Positions 53,801 through 63,205 are shown, counted from the first letter of the stretch. The stretch is 64,000 bases of DNA from Opitutaceae bacterium (GCA_014879845.1 JACSRI010000147.1:1-64000); one strand, 5' to 3'. Made by a program: numbers and translations. The notes: generated by a model not told the origin, from the letters alone.

Positions 53801-55973
53801 CGACCTCCCCGCGGGCGGCCCGCGCCACGAACACCTCGAAGCCCGGCTCGAGCCTGCGTCCCAGCTCGGCGGAGAGCTCGGTCGCGCGGGCCACCACCTC
53901 CTCGGGCAGGTGGAAGATCGCCGGCGTCTGGCGCCCGATGAGTTCCTCGCGACGGTAGCCCAGCATCGTCTCGGCCCCGCGGTTGAAGATGCGGATCGTG
54001 CCGTCGGTCTCCGTCGCGATGATACTGTAGGTCGTGCCGTCGAGCACGGCGCGGTGCAGCCGGTTGATGCCCGCGAGGGTGGCCTGCGCGGCCGAGAGCT
54101 CGGCGGTCCGGGTCGTCGCGATCTCGCGCGCGTGCCGGCCGATCGACTGCAGGCTCACGCCGAGGCCCGCGAGCAGGAGGGTGACGAGCGCGAGGCTCGT
54201 GGCCGTGAGCACCGATGCCACGGGGCTGGCGACCTCGAACGTGGCGCTGCGATTCCACGCGAGCGTGACGAGGTTTCCCGCCAGCTCGATCACCGCGGTT
54301 CGCTCAAAGCCCGCCGGCGCTCCCTGGTGCGAGGAGAAGAGCATCGCCTCGGCCGAGATCGACCGCCCGTCGAAGACCGTCATCTCCAGCTCCGGGGAGA
54401 CGAAGACGTTCTTGAAAAACTCCTCGGCCACGAACGCGGCAAACACCCAGCCCACGTGCGCGGCCCGGCGCTCGGCCACCGTGGCCGGCAGCGGCCCGCG
54501 GCCGTAGATGGGATGGAAGACCAGGAAGCCGGCACGCGTCCCGGTGTTCATGAGCATCTGGATACGGCTGCTGGCCCGGGGCTCGCCCGCATCGCGCGCC
54601 TCCTCGGCGGCCTGCCGGCGGCGCGCCTCCGAGGCCAGGTCGAGCCCGGGCCGGTCGCGGTTGCGCTCCGCGGGCTCGGCAAAGGCGATCAGGAAGCGTT
54701 CGCCGGGGAGCGGGCCGGTGCCATCGGGGACGAGACTCACCGTGTAGTTGGATTCCCCATCCGCGCGCCGGCGATTGACGAAGTCGGCCTCCTCGCGCGC
54801 GAGGACGCGCCGGGCCACACCCAGAGCATGGATACCGGGCAGCCGCTCGTCCAGGCGCAGCGCGGCGACAAACCGCTGCCACTCCTCGCGGTCGACCTCC
54901 TTCGACGCGCCAAACAGACCCTCGCCCGCACGCAACGCCTCCAGGTAGGTCGCCAAACGCTGGCGCGTGGTGCGCTCGGTGTCGGCCGCCAGCCCCGCGA
55001 GGCGCTGCGCGTCGGTGTCGAGCCGCTCGCGGTGCAGGTGGGCGAACGCCCAGCCGCTCACCATCCAGCCGACGATGAGAAACAACCCGGCGGTCCCGAG
55101 CGCACCGGCCGCCGCAAACACCGGCAGCACGAGCGCCGCGACCGCGACGGACCCGAGGAAGAACTGGAGAAAGAGCAGGTTGTCATTGAGCGACCCGCCG
55201 ACAAACGGGCCGTGGCTCAGGATCGCCGCGGCGATCCCGACGGCGGAGATGCCGATGGCGCCGGCTTTGGCGCCGAGTTCTCCGCCGATCCGTGTCACCA
55301 CCAGCAGCGCGGGAAAAAGTACGAAGAGAAACGATTCGCCGGGCGGGGTGAAAAACACCGCACCCGCGGTCGCCACCGCCCCGGCGACAGCCACCATCCA
55401 TCTCAAGTCTGTGAAGGTGGTTCGCCACGCACGACGTCCGATCGCCAACATCAGGGGCACGACGGCCAGCGTGCCGATGGCGTCGCCGAGCCACCAGGTC
55501 CAGAGCAGCGCCGGCAGTCCGCGCTCTCCGCCCGTGCCGGTGGCGGCCAGTGTCGCGATCCCGACCGCGGCGCTGCACAGCGGTGCCACCAACGCCGCGG
55601 AGCCGCACGCCGCCGCCTCCCAGAGGAGCACCAACGACGTCCGGTGCGCGCGCAGGCGCGCGATGATCCACGCGCCGAGGACGGCCTCCCCGGTGTTGCC
55701 GGCCGCGACGAGTGCGGCCCCCCACGCGGGAAGCGGGCCCGAGAGATTGGCGACAAACGCCCCCACCATCACCGCGGGCCACAGGCGAACGCCTCCGAGG
55801 ACCAGCCCGCCGATCGCCACGCCCGTGGCGGGCCAGACCGGCGAGACCGAGCCATGGATCGACGCCAGTCTCAACCCGAACCGCGCGGCCACGACATAGG
55901 CCGCTGTCAGCAACAAGCCACCCACCAGCACTCGGGCGAGCCGGGGCCGTGAGGCATCGGGAGCGATGGGCAT
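50847..55973 (-). CDS. MASE1-CHASE-PAS hybrid sensor kinase with two receivers and Hpt
   Basis: 1,708 residues from the ATG at 55973 (GTG at 56000 also possible). Order: MASE1 membrane domain (~15-300, VSPVWPATGVAIGGLVLGGV), CHASE periplasmic sensor (~310-560), three PAS domains (first with YSIIATETDGTIRIFNRGAE; a second with GIAVWEWDVATGTLTWDAAM; a third with GLMLLDAGGRVLECNAAACR), HisKA (FLATMSHEIRTPMNGIIGT), ATPase (RRFGGTGLGLAISRQLMELM), two receivers (DVLVVDDNAAARAALLRQ; DILVAEDNPTNQLVARMV) and a C-terminal Hpt (ARAAHTLAGSSANAGAPRAR). The first receiver keeps its phosphoacceptor region as VILVDRAMPGTDG. It probably relays phosphate to the coupled regulator downstream. The signal is unknown. 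Confidence 0.92.
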   Translation of the reverse strand: MPIAPDASRPRLARVLVGGLLLTAAYVVAARFGLRLASIHGSVSPVWPATGVAIGGLVLGGVRLWPAVMVGAFVANLSGPLPAWGAALVAAGNTGEAVLGAWIIARLRAHRTSLVLLWEAAACGSAALVAPLCSAAVGIATLAATGTGGERGLPALLWTWWLGDAIGTLAVVPLMLAIGRRAWRTTFTDLRWMVAVAGAVATAGAVFFTPPGESFLFVLFPALLVVTRIGGELGAKAGAIGISAVGIAAAILSHGPFVGGSLNDNLLFLQFFLGSVAVAALVLPVFAAAGALGTAGLFLIVGWMVSGWAFAHLHRERLDTDAQRLAGLAADTERTTRQRLATYLEALRAGEGLFGASKEVDREEWQRFVAALRLDERLPGIHALGVARRVLAREEADFVNRRRADGESNYTVSLVPDGTGPLPGERFLIAFAEPAERNRDRPGLDLASEARRRQAAEEARDAGEPRASSRIQMLMNTGTRAGFLVFHPIYGRGPLPATVAERRAAHVGWVFAAFVAEEFFKNVFVSPELEMTVFDGRSISAEAMLFSSHQGAPAGFERTAVIELAGNLVTLAWNRSATFEVASPVASVLTATSLALVTLLLAGLGVSLQSIGRHAREIATTRTAELSAAQATLAGINRLHRAVLDGTTYSIIATETDGTIRIFNRGAETMLGYRREELIGRQTPAIFHLPEEVVARATELSAELGRRLEPGFEVFVARAARGEVEQREWTYVRRNGTRVPVLLSVTALRDDAGTITGYLGIAHDLTERRALEQSLRIEQSRLRLANEAAGIAVWEWDVATGTLTWDAAMFALYGMAPTVGGRVSYDDWRHCVHPDDLLAQEAALQRTVREAGRSQREFRIIRYGDDEIRYLSASDLAILGPDGRAVRVVGVNRDITDRRRVLEQVRQSQARLSTIFGAVREGLMLLDAGGRVLECNAAACRLLGATREQLEGELSAPEAWRAVRVDGRVYPADEFPVSVTRRTAAPVRDVVMGLPRPDGSLVWVSIDTAVIHDPAGGVQAVVVSLNDVSAQQQIASDLARARDEAVETSRLKSEFLATMSHEIRTPMNGIIGTVDLLLGTPLDPTQNEMAQLIQGSAENLLEIINDILDFSRIEAGKFRLNPEPFEPLPLLEDSVSLLAGRAQRKGLEFVLDADPALAADVLEGDPGRIRQVLLNIIGNAVKFTDRGEVVVAASVMPTGTGTGRLRVAVRDTGIGIASEFRDRLFSAFTQVDSSATRRFGGTGLGLAISRQLMELMGGRLDFTSEPGRGSEFWIELDLPRTPGEPVGGEDADLDVLVVDDNAAARAALLRQLRALGVRASAAEGAAAALDVLAAPRARAGRRVILVDRAMPGTDGLVFARRVRETFSADEVALVLLNPAGAAPAPHELDGLGCAAVLAKPVRLAQLRVALSQARHVPAGTEVQSRGATLRPGPEAAAAGGLDILVAEDNPTNQLVARMVLESLGHRVDMADNGRIALERLAEAHYDVVFMDCQMPELDGYEATRRVRSGVIAGIDPKQRVIALTAFAMESDRAKCREAGMDDYVSKPMRAAEVRAVLERCGLTGAGRTDAGAGDPPPAHDPAPLLAGAGAEPLVDEPFLEGLRDLPGLHGPSLLAEVVALYTRETATRLDEMPALLDSGRLDDLARAAHTLAGSSANAGAPRARAAFAAVEQAVRAGALAEVPARVATARAVWQELSAEFVRRGLLSP

Positions 55974-56268
55974 GGGAGAGTTGATACCCGGTCGGGACAC
56001 ACCCCCCGCCTTCGGAGATCACCCGGGCTGGGCGGACTCCGATTCAGGGTGAATCCTTCATCCGTGTATCGGCGCGGAATGACGATGCCAAAACCCATCC
56101 TGCTGGGCCTGTGGCGCACCGCCCCGGCCAATCCCCCACCCGACGCCCGCTGATCGCTGGACCGTCAAAGGACGCGCGATGGGGTGACACACCGCCGCGA
56201 CCCACCCCTCGAGGCGGGTTCGCCGAGCAGACCCGCGTCTTGGAAAAACAACGCCGGACCGGACGACG

Positions 56269-57621
56269 TCAGGGCGTCTCGGCGGCCGGCGGCGCCTCAC
56301 CGGGCCGCTGCACACCGGCAGGCAAACCCGCGAGCGCGGCGACACGCAGCAGGCCGGCTGTGGCGAGGTTGGCCTCGTAGAGCGCCTGCGCTTCATTGAG
56401 CCGGGCCTCGGTCAGGGCCACCTGGGTCTGCAGCACATCGAGCTGGGTACCGGCGCCGGCCGCATACCGCGAACGGGCCAGCCGCAGGCTTTCCTCGGCC
56501 TGCTCGACGACCTTCTGTGAAGCGCGGACGAGTTCCGCCGCCTCGAGGTAACTTGAGTAGGCCTGCCGCACCTCGGCCTCGATCGCGATCTTGGCCTCGT
56601 CGAGATAGAGGCGGGCCTGCTCGAGGCGGGACTTGGCCTGGCGCACGCGGCCGCGCGTCTCGCGGCCGTCGAAGATCGCCCACGAGCCCTGCACCCCGAC
56701 GTTCCAGCCGTCGACCGTCGTGCCAATATCGCTCGTGTAGGCGGACTTCTTCACCTGGTAACCGCCAAAAAGCGCCACCGTGGGTTTGCTGCCTGAGGCC
56801 GCGGTATCGACCCCGCTCTCGGCCGCCGCGACCTGGTGCTCGAGCTGGCGGATCTCCGGGCGGTTGGCGAGGGCCGAGCCGAGGAGCGACTCGAGCGTGT
56901 ACTCGCGGTTCTCGAACGTGAGCTCGCCAACCAGGCTCTCGACCGTCCAGTCGCCGGCCGGCAGGCCGACCACGCGGAGCAGCTCGACCGCGGCAAGGCG
57001 GTAGTCGTTGCGCGCGCGGATGAGCGGCGGCTGGCCGTTGGCCAGGGCGACCTCGGCGCGGAGCTGCTCGAAAGGCGAGCCGCTGCCGGCCTTCACGCGC
57101 GAGCGCGCGTTGGCCAGTTCCTCCTCGAGGAGCTTGACCGACTGCTCCTGCACGCCGACCTGCTCGCGCGCGAGCAACACGGCGTAGTAGCGCGTGCGCA
57201 CGTCGAAGAGCGCCTGCTGCACGGCGGCCTCGAAGGCGGCCATCGCGGCATCCTGCGCGGCCTTGCTCGACTTGATCGACGAGCTGACCGCACCGCCGGT
57301 GTAGAGGGCCTGGGTGGCCGTGACACCCGTCGACCACGACTCGGGCTCGCCGGCCGTCGTGCCGGCCGGGGTCTTGAGCAGGCCCTCATCGACCTGCGTG
57401 TAGCCCGCGTCGATGCTCACGGTCGGCAGCTGGCCGGCCTTGGCGGACATGACCACGCCGGTGGCCTCCTCGTACTGGGCGCGAGCCTGGCGGATGGTGT
57501 AGTTGTTTTCCAACGCCAGGGCGATCGCCTGGTCGAGATCGACCGTCGCAGGACGCTCGGCGGCAAATGCGCCGGAGGCGGCAACCAGAAGGGCGAGACA
57601 CGTGGTGACTTGGACTTTCAT
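56269..57621 (-). CDS. TolC-family outer-membrane efflux protein
   Basis: 450 residues from the ATG at 57621 with signal peptide (TTCLALLVAASGAFAAERPA). Two outer-membrane efflux repeats are visible, each beginning with a DLDQAIALALENNYTIRQAR- or TLESLLGSALANRPEIRQLE-type helix (quoted in part). Long Ala/Glu/Arg helices form the periplasmic tunnel. It forms a trimeric exit duct for the RND pump encoded 40 bp upstream in the same operon. It may also serve the TolC-less RND pair at 28172-32430. Confidence 0.94.
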   Translation of the reverse strand: MKVQVTTCLALLVAASGAFAAERPATVDLDQAIALALENNYTIRQARAQYEEATGVVMSAKAGQLPTVSIDAGYTQVDEGLLKTPAGTTAGEPESWSTGVTATQALYTGGAVSSSIKSSKAAQDAAMAAFEAAVQQALFDVRTRYYAVLLAREQVGVQEQSVKLLEEELANARSRVKAGSGSPFEQLRAEVALANGQPPLIRARNDYRLAAVELLRVVGLPAGDWTVESLVGELTFENREYTLESLLGSALANRPEIRQLEHQVAAAESGVDTAASGSKPTVALFGGYQVKKSAYTSDIGTTVDGWNVGVQGSWAIFDGRETRGRVRQAKSRLEQARLYLDEAKIAIEAEVRQAYSSYLEAAELVRASQKVVEQAEESLRLARSRYAAGAGTQLDVLQTQVALTEARLNEAQALYEANLATAGLLRVAALAGLPAGVQRPGEAPPAAETP

Positions 57622-57661
57622 AGACAAGAGGCGGGAAGCGAGGGACGCGGGAGGCGCGAGG

Positions 57662-60600
57662 TTAAGCCGGACGCGGCGTGGGCGACGAGGCGGAAACCCC
57701 GGCGGGCAACGGCGCCGGCGTCGCGCCAGCGTGGCCGGACTTGTGCCCGTGCGAGGGCGTCGCCTCGCCCGGGGCCGTGTTCTCCCGCTCGCCGGCGTGC
57801 TCCTTGGCGATGAGCATGTAGATCGCGGGGATGACCAGGAGCGTGAAGATCGTGCCGAGCGTCATGCCCGCAACCACGATGATGCCGATCGAGTTGCGCG
57901 CGGCCGCGCCGGCGCCGGTCACGAGCGTGAGCGGGAAGTGGCCGCAGACCGTGGCGACGCTGGTCATGATCACCGGGCGCAGGCGCGTGAGCGTGGCCTG
58001 GCGCAGGGCCGCGAGCTTGGGCAGGCCGGAGCGCTGCAGCTCGTTGGCGAACTCCACGATGAGGATGCCGTTCTTGGCCACGAGGCCCACGAGCGTCACC
58101 AGGCCGATCTTGGCGTAGATGTTGAGCGTGGTCGTCCAGCCGTCGGTCCAGAAGGACATGCCCGGCACGGGGAACTTCAGGAAGGTGAAGATGAGCGCGC
58201 CGAACATCGCCAGCGGCACCGAGCCGAGCAGGATGATCCACGGGTCGCGGAAGCTGTTGAACTGGGCCGCGAGCACCAGGAAGATGAGGATCAGCGCGAG
58301 GGCGAACATCTGCAGGAACTGCGCATTGCCGCCCTCGAGGCGGAGCTGCCGCGACTCGCCGGTGTAGTCGATCTTGTAGCCCTGGGGCAGGATCTTCGCG
58401 GCCTCGTCCTCGAGCAGGCGCAGGGCGTCGTCGAGCGGAATGCCGGCCATGCCGGAGATCGTCACCGAGTTAAGCTGCTGGAAGCGCTTGAGCGCGCGCG
58501 GCTGCACCTCGTCGCGCATCGTCGCCACCGTGCTGAGCGGGACGAGTGCGCCGTTCGGACCGGTCACGTAGATGTCGGCGAGTTGGTCGGGCGTGAGGCG
58601 GTCCGCGCGCTGGATCTGCGGGATCACCTTGTAGCTGCGGCCGTCGATGGAGAAGCGGTTGACGTAGTTGCCGCCCACCGCGGCGCCGAGGTCGGCGCCG
58701 ACCTGCTGGAGACTCAGGCCGAGCGACGCCACCTTTTCGCGATCGAGCACGATCTCCGCCTTCGGCAGGTCGTACTTCATGTCGACGTCGGCGAAGTAGA
58801 ACTGGCCCGACTTCATCGCGGCGAGCTTGAGCTGGTTGGCGAACTCGATGAGTTCCTTCTCCCCGGCGGTCGAAGCGATGACAAACTCCACGGGGAACTG
58901 GCTGCCGCCCGGCAGCGCGCCCGGGACGATGGAGAACACATCCACGCCGGGGACCTGGGCCAGGCGCGTGGCGAGGTCCTGCTGGACGGCCGAGGTCGTC
59001 CGCTCGCGTTCGCCCCAGGGCTTGGCGACAAAACCCGCGAAGCCGCCGCCCGGGCTGGTGATCTGGAACGAGTAGGCGTACTCCGGCGTCTCCTGGAACA
59101 TCCGCTGCACCTCCTCGGTGTAGGGCACGACCTGGTCGATGGTCGAGTTGGCCGGGCCGTTGACGATGCCGAAGACGATGCCCTGGTCCTCCACCGGGGC
59201 GAGTTCCTGCTTCGACATCATGAACATCGGGATGGTGAGCAGGAAGAGGATGAGCCACACCGCATAGACGGCCGGGCGATACTTCAGCGTCACGTCGAGC
59301 ACACGCGCGTAGGAGCGCTTGAACAACTCGAAGCCCGCGTTGATGTGCTCGGGCAGCCAGCCGTGCTCGACCTTGGCGTTGAGCAGCTTGGCCGACATCA
59401 CGGGCGAGAGTGTCAGCGCCACCACGCCGGAGATCATGACCGCGCCGGCGAGGGTGAAGGCGAACTCGCGGAAGAGCGTGCCGGTGAGGCCGCCGGCCAA
59501 GCCGATGGGCGTGTAGACGGCCGCCAGCGTGATGGTCATGGCGATGACCGGGCCGACCAGCTCGCGCGCGCCCAGGTAGGCGGCCTGCAGCGGCGTCTGC
59601 CCCTCGCGCAGGTGGCGCTCGACGTTTTCCACCACGACGATGGCGTCGTCGACGACCAGACCGACGGAGAGCACGATGGCGAGCAGCGTGAGCAGGTTGA
59701 GCGTGAACCCGAAGACCTGCATCAGGAAGACCGCACCGATGAGCGAGACCGGGATCGCCACGATCGGGATGAGCACCGTGCGCAGCGAACCGAGGAAGAG
59801 AAAGATCACGATTGCGACGATGACCAGCGTCTCGCCCAGGGTCTGGTAGACCTCGCTGATGGCGTCATTGATGTACTCGGTCGCATCATACGCGACCCGG
59901 CCGGTCATGCCGGTGGGCAGGTCGTTCTGCAGCGCCTCGACCTCCGTGCGGATGCGCGCAATCACGTCGAGGGAGTTGGCGTTGGGGAGCACCCAGATGC
60001 CCATGAACACCGCCTGCTCGCCGGAGAAGCGCACCTCGGAGTCGTAGTTGTCGGCGCCGAGCACGACGTCGGCGACGTCGCCCAGGCGCACGAAGGCGCC
60101 GCCGCTCTCGCGGATGACCAGCTGCTGGAACTCCTCCACCGTGCTCAGGTCGGTGTTGGCCGTGAGCGGCACCTGCACGAGCGCGCCGCGCGTCGAGCCG
60201 ACGGCGGAGAGGTAGTTGTTCGCCCCGAGCGCCTGGCGCACCTGCGCCGGGCTGATGTTGAGCGCGGCCATCTTCGCCGGATCGAGCCAGATGCGCATCG
60301 CGAAGGTGCGGCCGCCGAGGATGTCGGCGCGCTGCACACCCTCGACCGCGGCGAGGCGCGGCTGCACCACGCGCACGAGGTAGTCGGTGATCTCGTTGGC
60401 CTGGAGCGAATCGGAAGTGAAGCTGAGGTAGGCCGAGGCGAACTGGCTGTCGGCCGTCTCGATGTTGATGATCGGCACCTCCGCCTCGGGCGGGAGGTCG
60501 CCGCGCACCTGGTCGACCTTCGAGCCGATCTCGGCCAGGGCCTTGGTCGAGTCGTAGTTGAGCTTCAGGCGTGCCGTGATCGTGGATACACCGAGCGAGC

Positions 60601-60850
60601 TCGAGGAGGAGAGGTAGTCGATGCCGTCGGCCGCCGCGATGGCGCGCTCGAGCGGCACGGTGATGAAGCCCTTCACCAGGTCGGCGTCGGCGCCGACATA
60701 GACCGTGGTGACGGTGATCGAGGCGTTCTCGCTGCGCGGGTACTGCCGCACGTTGAGCGTGCGGTAGGCCTGGATACCGGCGACGATGATGACGAGGTTG
60801 ACGACGAAGGCCAGGACGGGCCGTCGGATGAAAAGGTCGGTGATCTTCAT
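57662..60850 (-). CDS. RND-family efflux permease
   Basis: 1,062 residues. Start MKITDLFIRRPVLAFVVNLV, porter phrases VRQYPRSENASITVTTVYVG and VQRADILGGRTFAMRIWLDP, and the proton-relay Asp pair in VLSVGLVVDDAIVVVENVER are typical of the MexF/MdtB-like hydrophobe/amphiphile RND family. Twelve membrane helices. Driven by the proton gradient, it should export drugs or other toxic compounds with the adaptor (upstream) and TolC protein (downstream). The C-terminal tail is short, rich in Ala/Pro/His. A 1,140-codon open frame on the opposite strand is a codon-bias shadow. Confidence 0.96.
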   Translation of the reverse strand: MKITDLFIRRPVLAFVVNLVIIVAGIQAYRTLNVRQYPRSENASITVTTVYVGADADLVKGFITVPLERAIAAADGIDYLSSSSSLGVSTITARLKLNYDSTKALAEIGSKVDQVRGDLPPEAEVPIINIETADSQFASAYLSFTSDSLQANEITDYLVRVVQPRLAAVEGVQRADILGGRTFAMRIWLDPAKMAALNISPAQVRQALGANNYLSAVGSTRGALVQVPLTANTDLSTVEEFQQLVIRESGGAFVRLGDVADVVLGADNYDSEVRFSGEQAVFMGIWVLPNANSLDVIARIRTEVEALQNDLPTGMTGRVAYDATEYINDAISEVYQTLGETLVIVAIVIFLFLGSLRTVLIPIVAIPVSLIGAVFLMQVFGFTLNLLTLLAIVLSVGLVVDDAIVVVENVERHLREGQTPLQAAYLGARELVGPVIAMTITLAAVYTPIGLAGGLTGTLFREFAFTLAGAVMISGVVALTLSPVMSAKLLNAKVEHGWLPEHINAGFELFKRSYARVLDVTLKYRPAVYAVWLILFLLTIPMFMMSKQELAPVEDQGIVFGIVNGPANSTIDQVVPYTEEVQRMFQETPEYAYSFQITSPGGGFAGFVAKPWGERERTTSAVQQDLATRLAQVPGVDVFSIVPGALPGGSQFPVEFVIASTAGEKELIEFANQLKLAAMKSGQFYFADVDMKYDLPKAEIVLDREKVASLGLSLQQVGADLGAAVGGNYVNRFSIDGRSYKVIPQIQRADRLTPDQLADIYVTGPNGALVPLSTVATMRDEVQPRALKRFQQLNSVTISGMAGIPLDDALRLLEDEAAKILPQGYKIDYTGESRQLRLEGGNAQFLQMFALALILIFLVLAAQFNSFRDPWIILLGSVPLAMFGALIFTFLKFPVPGMSFWTDGWTTTLNIYAKIGLVTLVGLVAKNGILIVEFANELQRSGLPKLAALRQATLTRLRPVIMTSVATVCGHFPLTLVTGAGAAARNSIGIIVVAGMTLGTIFTLLVIPAIYMLIAKEHAGERENTAPGEATPSHGHKSGHAGATPAPLPAGVSASSPTPRPA

Positions 60851-60980
60851 GCGATCAGAGATCGGGGGAAAGGAGGCGGAAGTCAGGAATCAGGAGACAG
60901 GTGGCGAGATGCGGGCGGCGGGTGACGGGCGGCTGCTGACATGCTCGCTACCCGCTGCTCACGACTCGCCACTTTCCCCA

Positions 60981-62117
60981 TCAGGTGTTCGGGAGTTCCG
61001 GGGCGAGCCTGGGCTCGGTCACACCGAGCGTGCTCTCCATGATCACGGAACCCTGGCGGAGCTTCAGCCCACCGTTGGTCACGATGCGCTCCCCGGCCTT
61101 CAGGCCCGAGACCACCGTGACGAAGTCGCCGCGGCGCGCGCCGAGGCGCACGTTGCGCAGCTCGGCCACGAGCGGCTTCTTGCCATCGGCGCCGGGCTTG
61201 CCCTCGGCGGCGACGAAGACGGTCGAGCCGTAGGGGGCATAGACGACCGCGGTCTCGGGGATCGCGAGCACGTGGTCGGCCTCCGGCTGGACCACGTCGA
61301 CGGTCACGAACATGCCCGGGCGGAGCTTGCCGTCGGTGTTGGCCAGCGTCGCCTGCATGCGCACGCTACGCGTGACGGCGTCGACCTCGGGATTGACGGC
61401 CGTGAGCTTGCCCTCGAAGTGTGCTTCCGGATACGCGTCGGACTTCACGCGCACGACCATGCCCTCGGCGATCGCCCCGAGCCGCTGCTGCGGGAGGGAA
61501 AACTCCACGTAGACCGGATCGAGCGCCTGGAGCGAGACGACGGCGGCGCCCTTGGTGAGGAACTGGCCGACATTGATCTGGCGGATGCCGAGGCGGCCGC
61601 CGAAGGGGGCTGTCACCGTCTTCTTCGCGATGACGGCGCGGAGGTTCTCGACCTGGGCCCGGGTCTGCTTGACCGTGGCCTCGGCCGCATCGAGATCGGC
61701 CTTCGAGATGGTGCTGCTGGCGAAGAGCTCACGGGTGCGCTCGAGCGTGGTGACGGCGAGGTCGGCCGCGGCTTCGGCCGAGGCGAGCTGGGCGAGTTCG
61801 ACTTCCGTGTCGAGGCGCACGAGCGGCTGGCCGGCGGTGACGGTCGAGCCCGGCTCGAACAGGATCTCGCGCACCGTGCCCTCGGCCTCGGCGGAGACGA
61901 TCACGCCCTGGAAGGCCGCGACCGAGCCGACCGCGGCGATGCGGTTTTCCCACTCCTCCTCGCGCACTTCGCCGAGACTGACGAAGGCGGGAGGCTCGGA
62001 TTGCTCGCCCATGGCCATGAGCGTGCGAATCTGCAGAATCTTGATGCCGGCGATCGCGCCGACGATGGGCAGGGCCACGAGCAGGCCGAGGGCGAATACG
62101 AGGATCTTCTTGAGCAT
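60981..62117 (-). CDS. RND efflux periplasmic adaptor
   Basis: 378 residues. One N-terminal membrane anchor (KKILVFALGLLVALPIVGAI) and no lipobox. Lipoyl-like halves (VSAEAEGTVREILFEPGSTV; APFGGRLGIRQINVGQFLT), a helical hairpin (~100-165), beta-barrel (DPVYVEFSLPQQRLGAIAEG) and membrane-proximal domain (IPETAVVYAPYGSTVFVAAE) follow the family order. It links the permease and the TolC-type channel. First gene of the efflux operon, 130 bp before the permease. The promoter region upstream contains three TGACG-N3-CGTCA sites shared with the divergent TetR gene. Confidence 0.95.
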   Translation of the reverse strand: MLKKILVFALGLLVALPIVGAIAGIKILQIRTLMAMGEQSEPPAFVSLGEVREEEWENRIAAVGSVAAFQGVIVSAEAEGTVREILFEPGSTVTAGQPLVRLDTEVELAQLASAEAAADLAVTTLERTRELFASSTISKADLDAAEATVKQTRAQVENLRAVIAKKTVTAPFGGRLGIRQINVGQFLTKGAAVVSLQALDPVYVEFSLPQQRLGAIAEGMVVRVKSDAYPEAHFEGKLTAVNPEVDAVTRSVRMQATLANTDGKLRPGMFVTVDVVQPEADHVLAIPETAVVYAPYGSTVFVAAEGKPGADGKKPLVAELRNVRLGARRGDFVTVVSGLKAGERIVTNGGLKLRQGSVIMESTLGVTEPRLAPELPNT

Positions 62118-62305
62118 GGAAGGCGCGGAAAGGCCGCGAGGTTGGTCAGGTTGGGTCGAAGGGAGATACGGTGGCGCAGGTCAGCGTGTTGGCCAGCGAC
62201 GCGGTGAGAATCCACGCGGCGTCGAACCGGCGATGTCCCCACGACGAACGGCCGCGGGTACAACGGACACTACACGGAAATGACAAGGGAGTTGCATGAA
62301 AGTTC

Positions 62306-62415
62306 TGACGATCCGTCATCGAACCCGGCCCCCGAGCACCGACACAACTGCGTCGAACGCCCGAGGTGGATCCGATGAAGATAAATGACGGATCGTCATT
62401 TTTGACGTTGCGTCA
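62306..62415. promoter_or_regulatory. three TGACG-N3-CGTCA palindromes, probable TetR operators
   Basis: Identical half-sites occur at 62306-62318 (TGACGATCCGTCA), 62386-62398 (TGACGGATCGTCA) and 62403-62415 (TGACGTTGCGTCA). All lie in the 348-bp gap between the divergent TetR-family gene (GTG at 62466) and the efflux operon (62117). The last two are centred 17 bp apart. The pattern fits autoregulation and repression of the pump by the TetR-type protein. The rest of the gap shows no gene. Confidence 0.8.
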
Positions 62416-62465
62416 ACTCAAAATCCGATTCTTTTTGCCGAAGACGTTACTCACTCGTTTCAGTC

Positions 62466-63179
62466 GTGACTCCCCGCAAACAATCCCAGATCGCCGAACG
62501 CGAGGCCGCCATCCTCGAGATCGCCTCCGACATCATCTCCCGTGAGGGCGCGCACGCGCTCACCATGGAGCGGGTGCTCGCCCGGGTGGATTTCTCGAAA
62601 GGCACGCTCTACAACCACTTCACCTGCCGCGAGGACCTGCTCGTGGCGGTGCACGCGCAGTGCTTCGAGGCGCACCTCTCCTATTTCGAGCGCGGCGCGC
62701 TCTTCCGCGGCTGCCCGCGCGAGCGTTTCGCCGCCGCCGGCATGGGGGCGCAGATCATGCACGAGCTCGACCCGCGCCCCTTCCAGTTCTCCCTCAACGA
62801 CACGATCCTCGCCGTCGCCTCGGAGCGGTGGCGCGAGCTGTTCCGCCACTACCACCGCGAGACGATCGCCGTGTTCACCGGGATCGTGCGCGACGCCCTC
62901 GCCCGCGGCGACCTGCCGGCCGGCACCGATCCCGAGCGCGTGACCCTCGGCGTCTGGTCGCTGAGCTGTGGCGCGGAGGACATCCACGAGAGCGGCCTGC
63001 TCCCCCAGCGGCTCACGGCCGAGGACTTCAACCGCCTGCGCAGCCAACTGATCGAGACCCTGCTCGACGGCTTCGGCTGGCACCCCCTGTCGTCAGAACT
63101 CGACTACGCGCAGGCGCGCGAGCGCATCCTGCGGGAGATCTTCCCCGACGAGGCGCGCAAGCTCGGGCTGCTGCGGTAG
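62466..63179 (+). CDS. TetR/AcrR-family transcriptional regulator
   Basis: 237 residues from a GTG at 62466. The N-terminal HTH reads EREAAILEIASDIISREG, ALTMERVLARVDFSKGTLYN and HFTCREDLL, as in TetR proteins. The ligand-binding part (~65-237) is helical and has no recognised sub-family. It is divergent from the RND efflux operon and is the obvious candidate to repress it, releasing DNA when a pump substrate binds. Three matching palindromes lie in the gap, the nearest 51 bp before its start. Convergent with the creD-like gene, 26 bp apart. Confidence 0.93.
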   Translation: MTPRKQSQIAEREAAILEIASDIISREGAHALTMERVLARVDFSKGTLYNHFTCREDLLVAVHAQCFEAHLSYFERGALFRGCPRERFAAAGMGAQIMHELDPRPFQFSLNDTILAVASERWRELFRHYHRETIAVFTGIVRDALARGDLPAGTDPERVTLGVWSLSCGAEDIHESGLLPQRLTAEDFNRLRSQLIETLLDGFGWHPLSSELDYAQARERILREIFPDEARKLGLLR

Positions 63180-63205
63180 CTAGCGCACGCGAGGGCCCGC
63201 GCGGC

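Noticed and set aside
57503-60925. 1,140-codon open frame on the plus strand
   Set aside because: It is antisense to the RND permease, rich in Arg/His/Asp/Gly with no domains, as expected from the codon bias of GC-rich genes.
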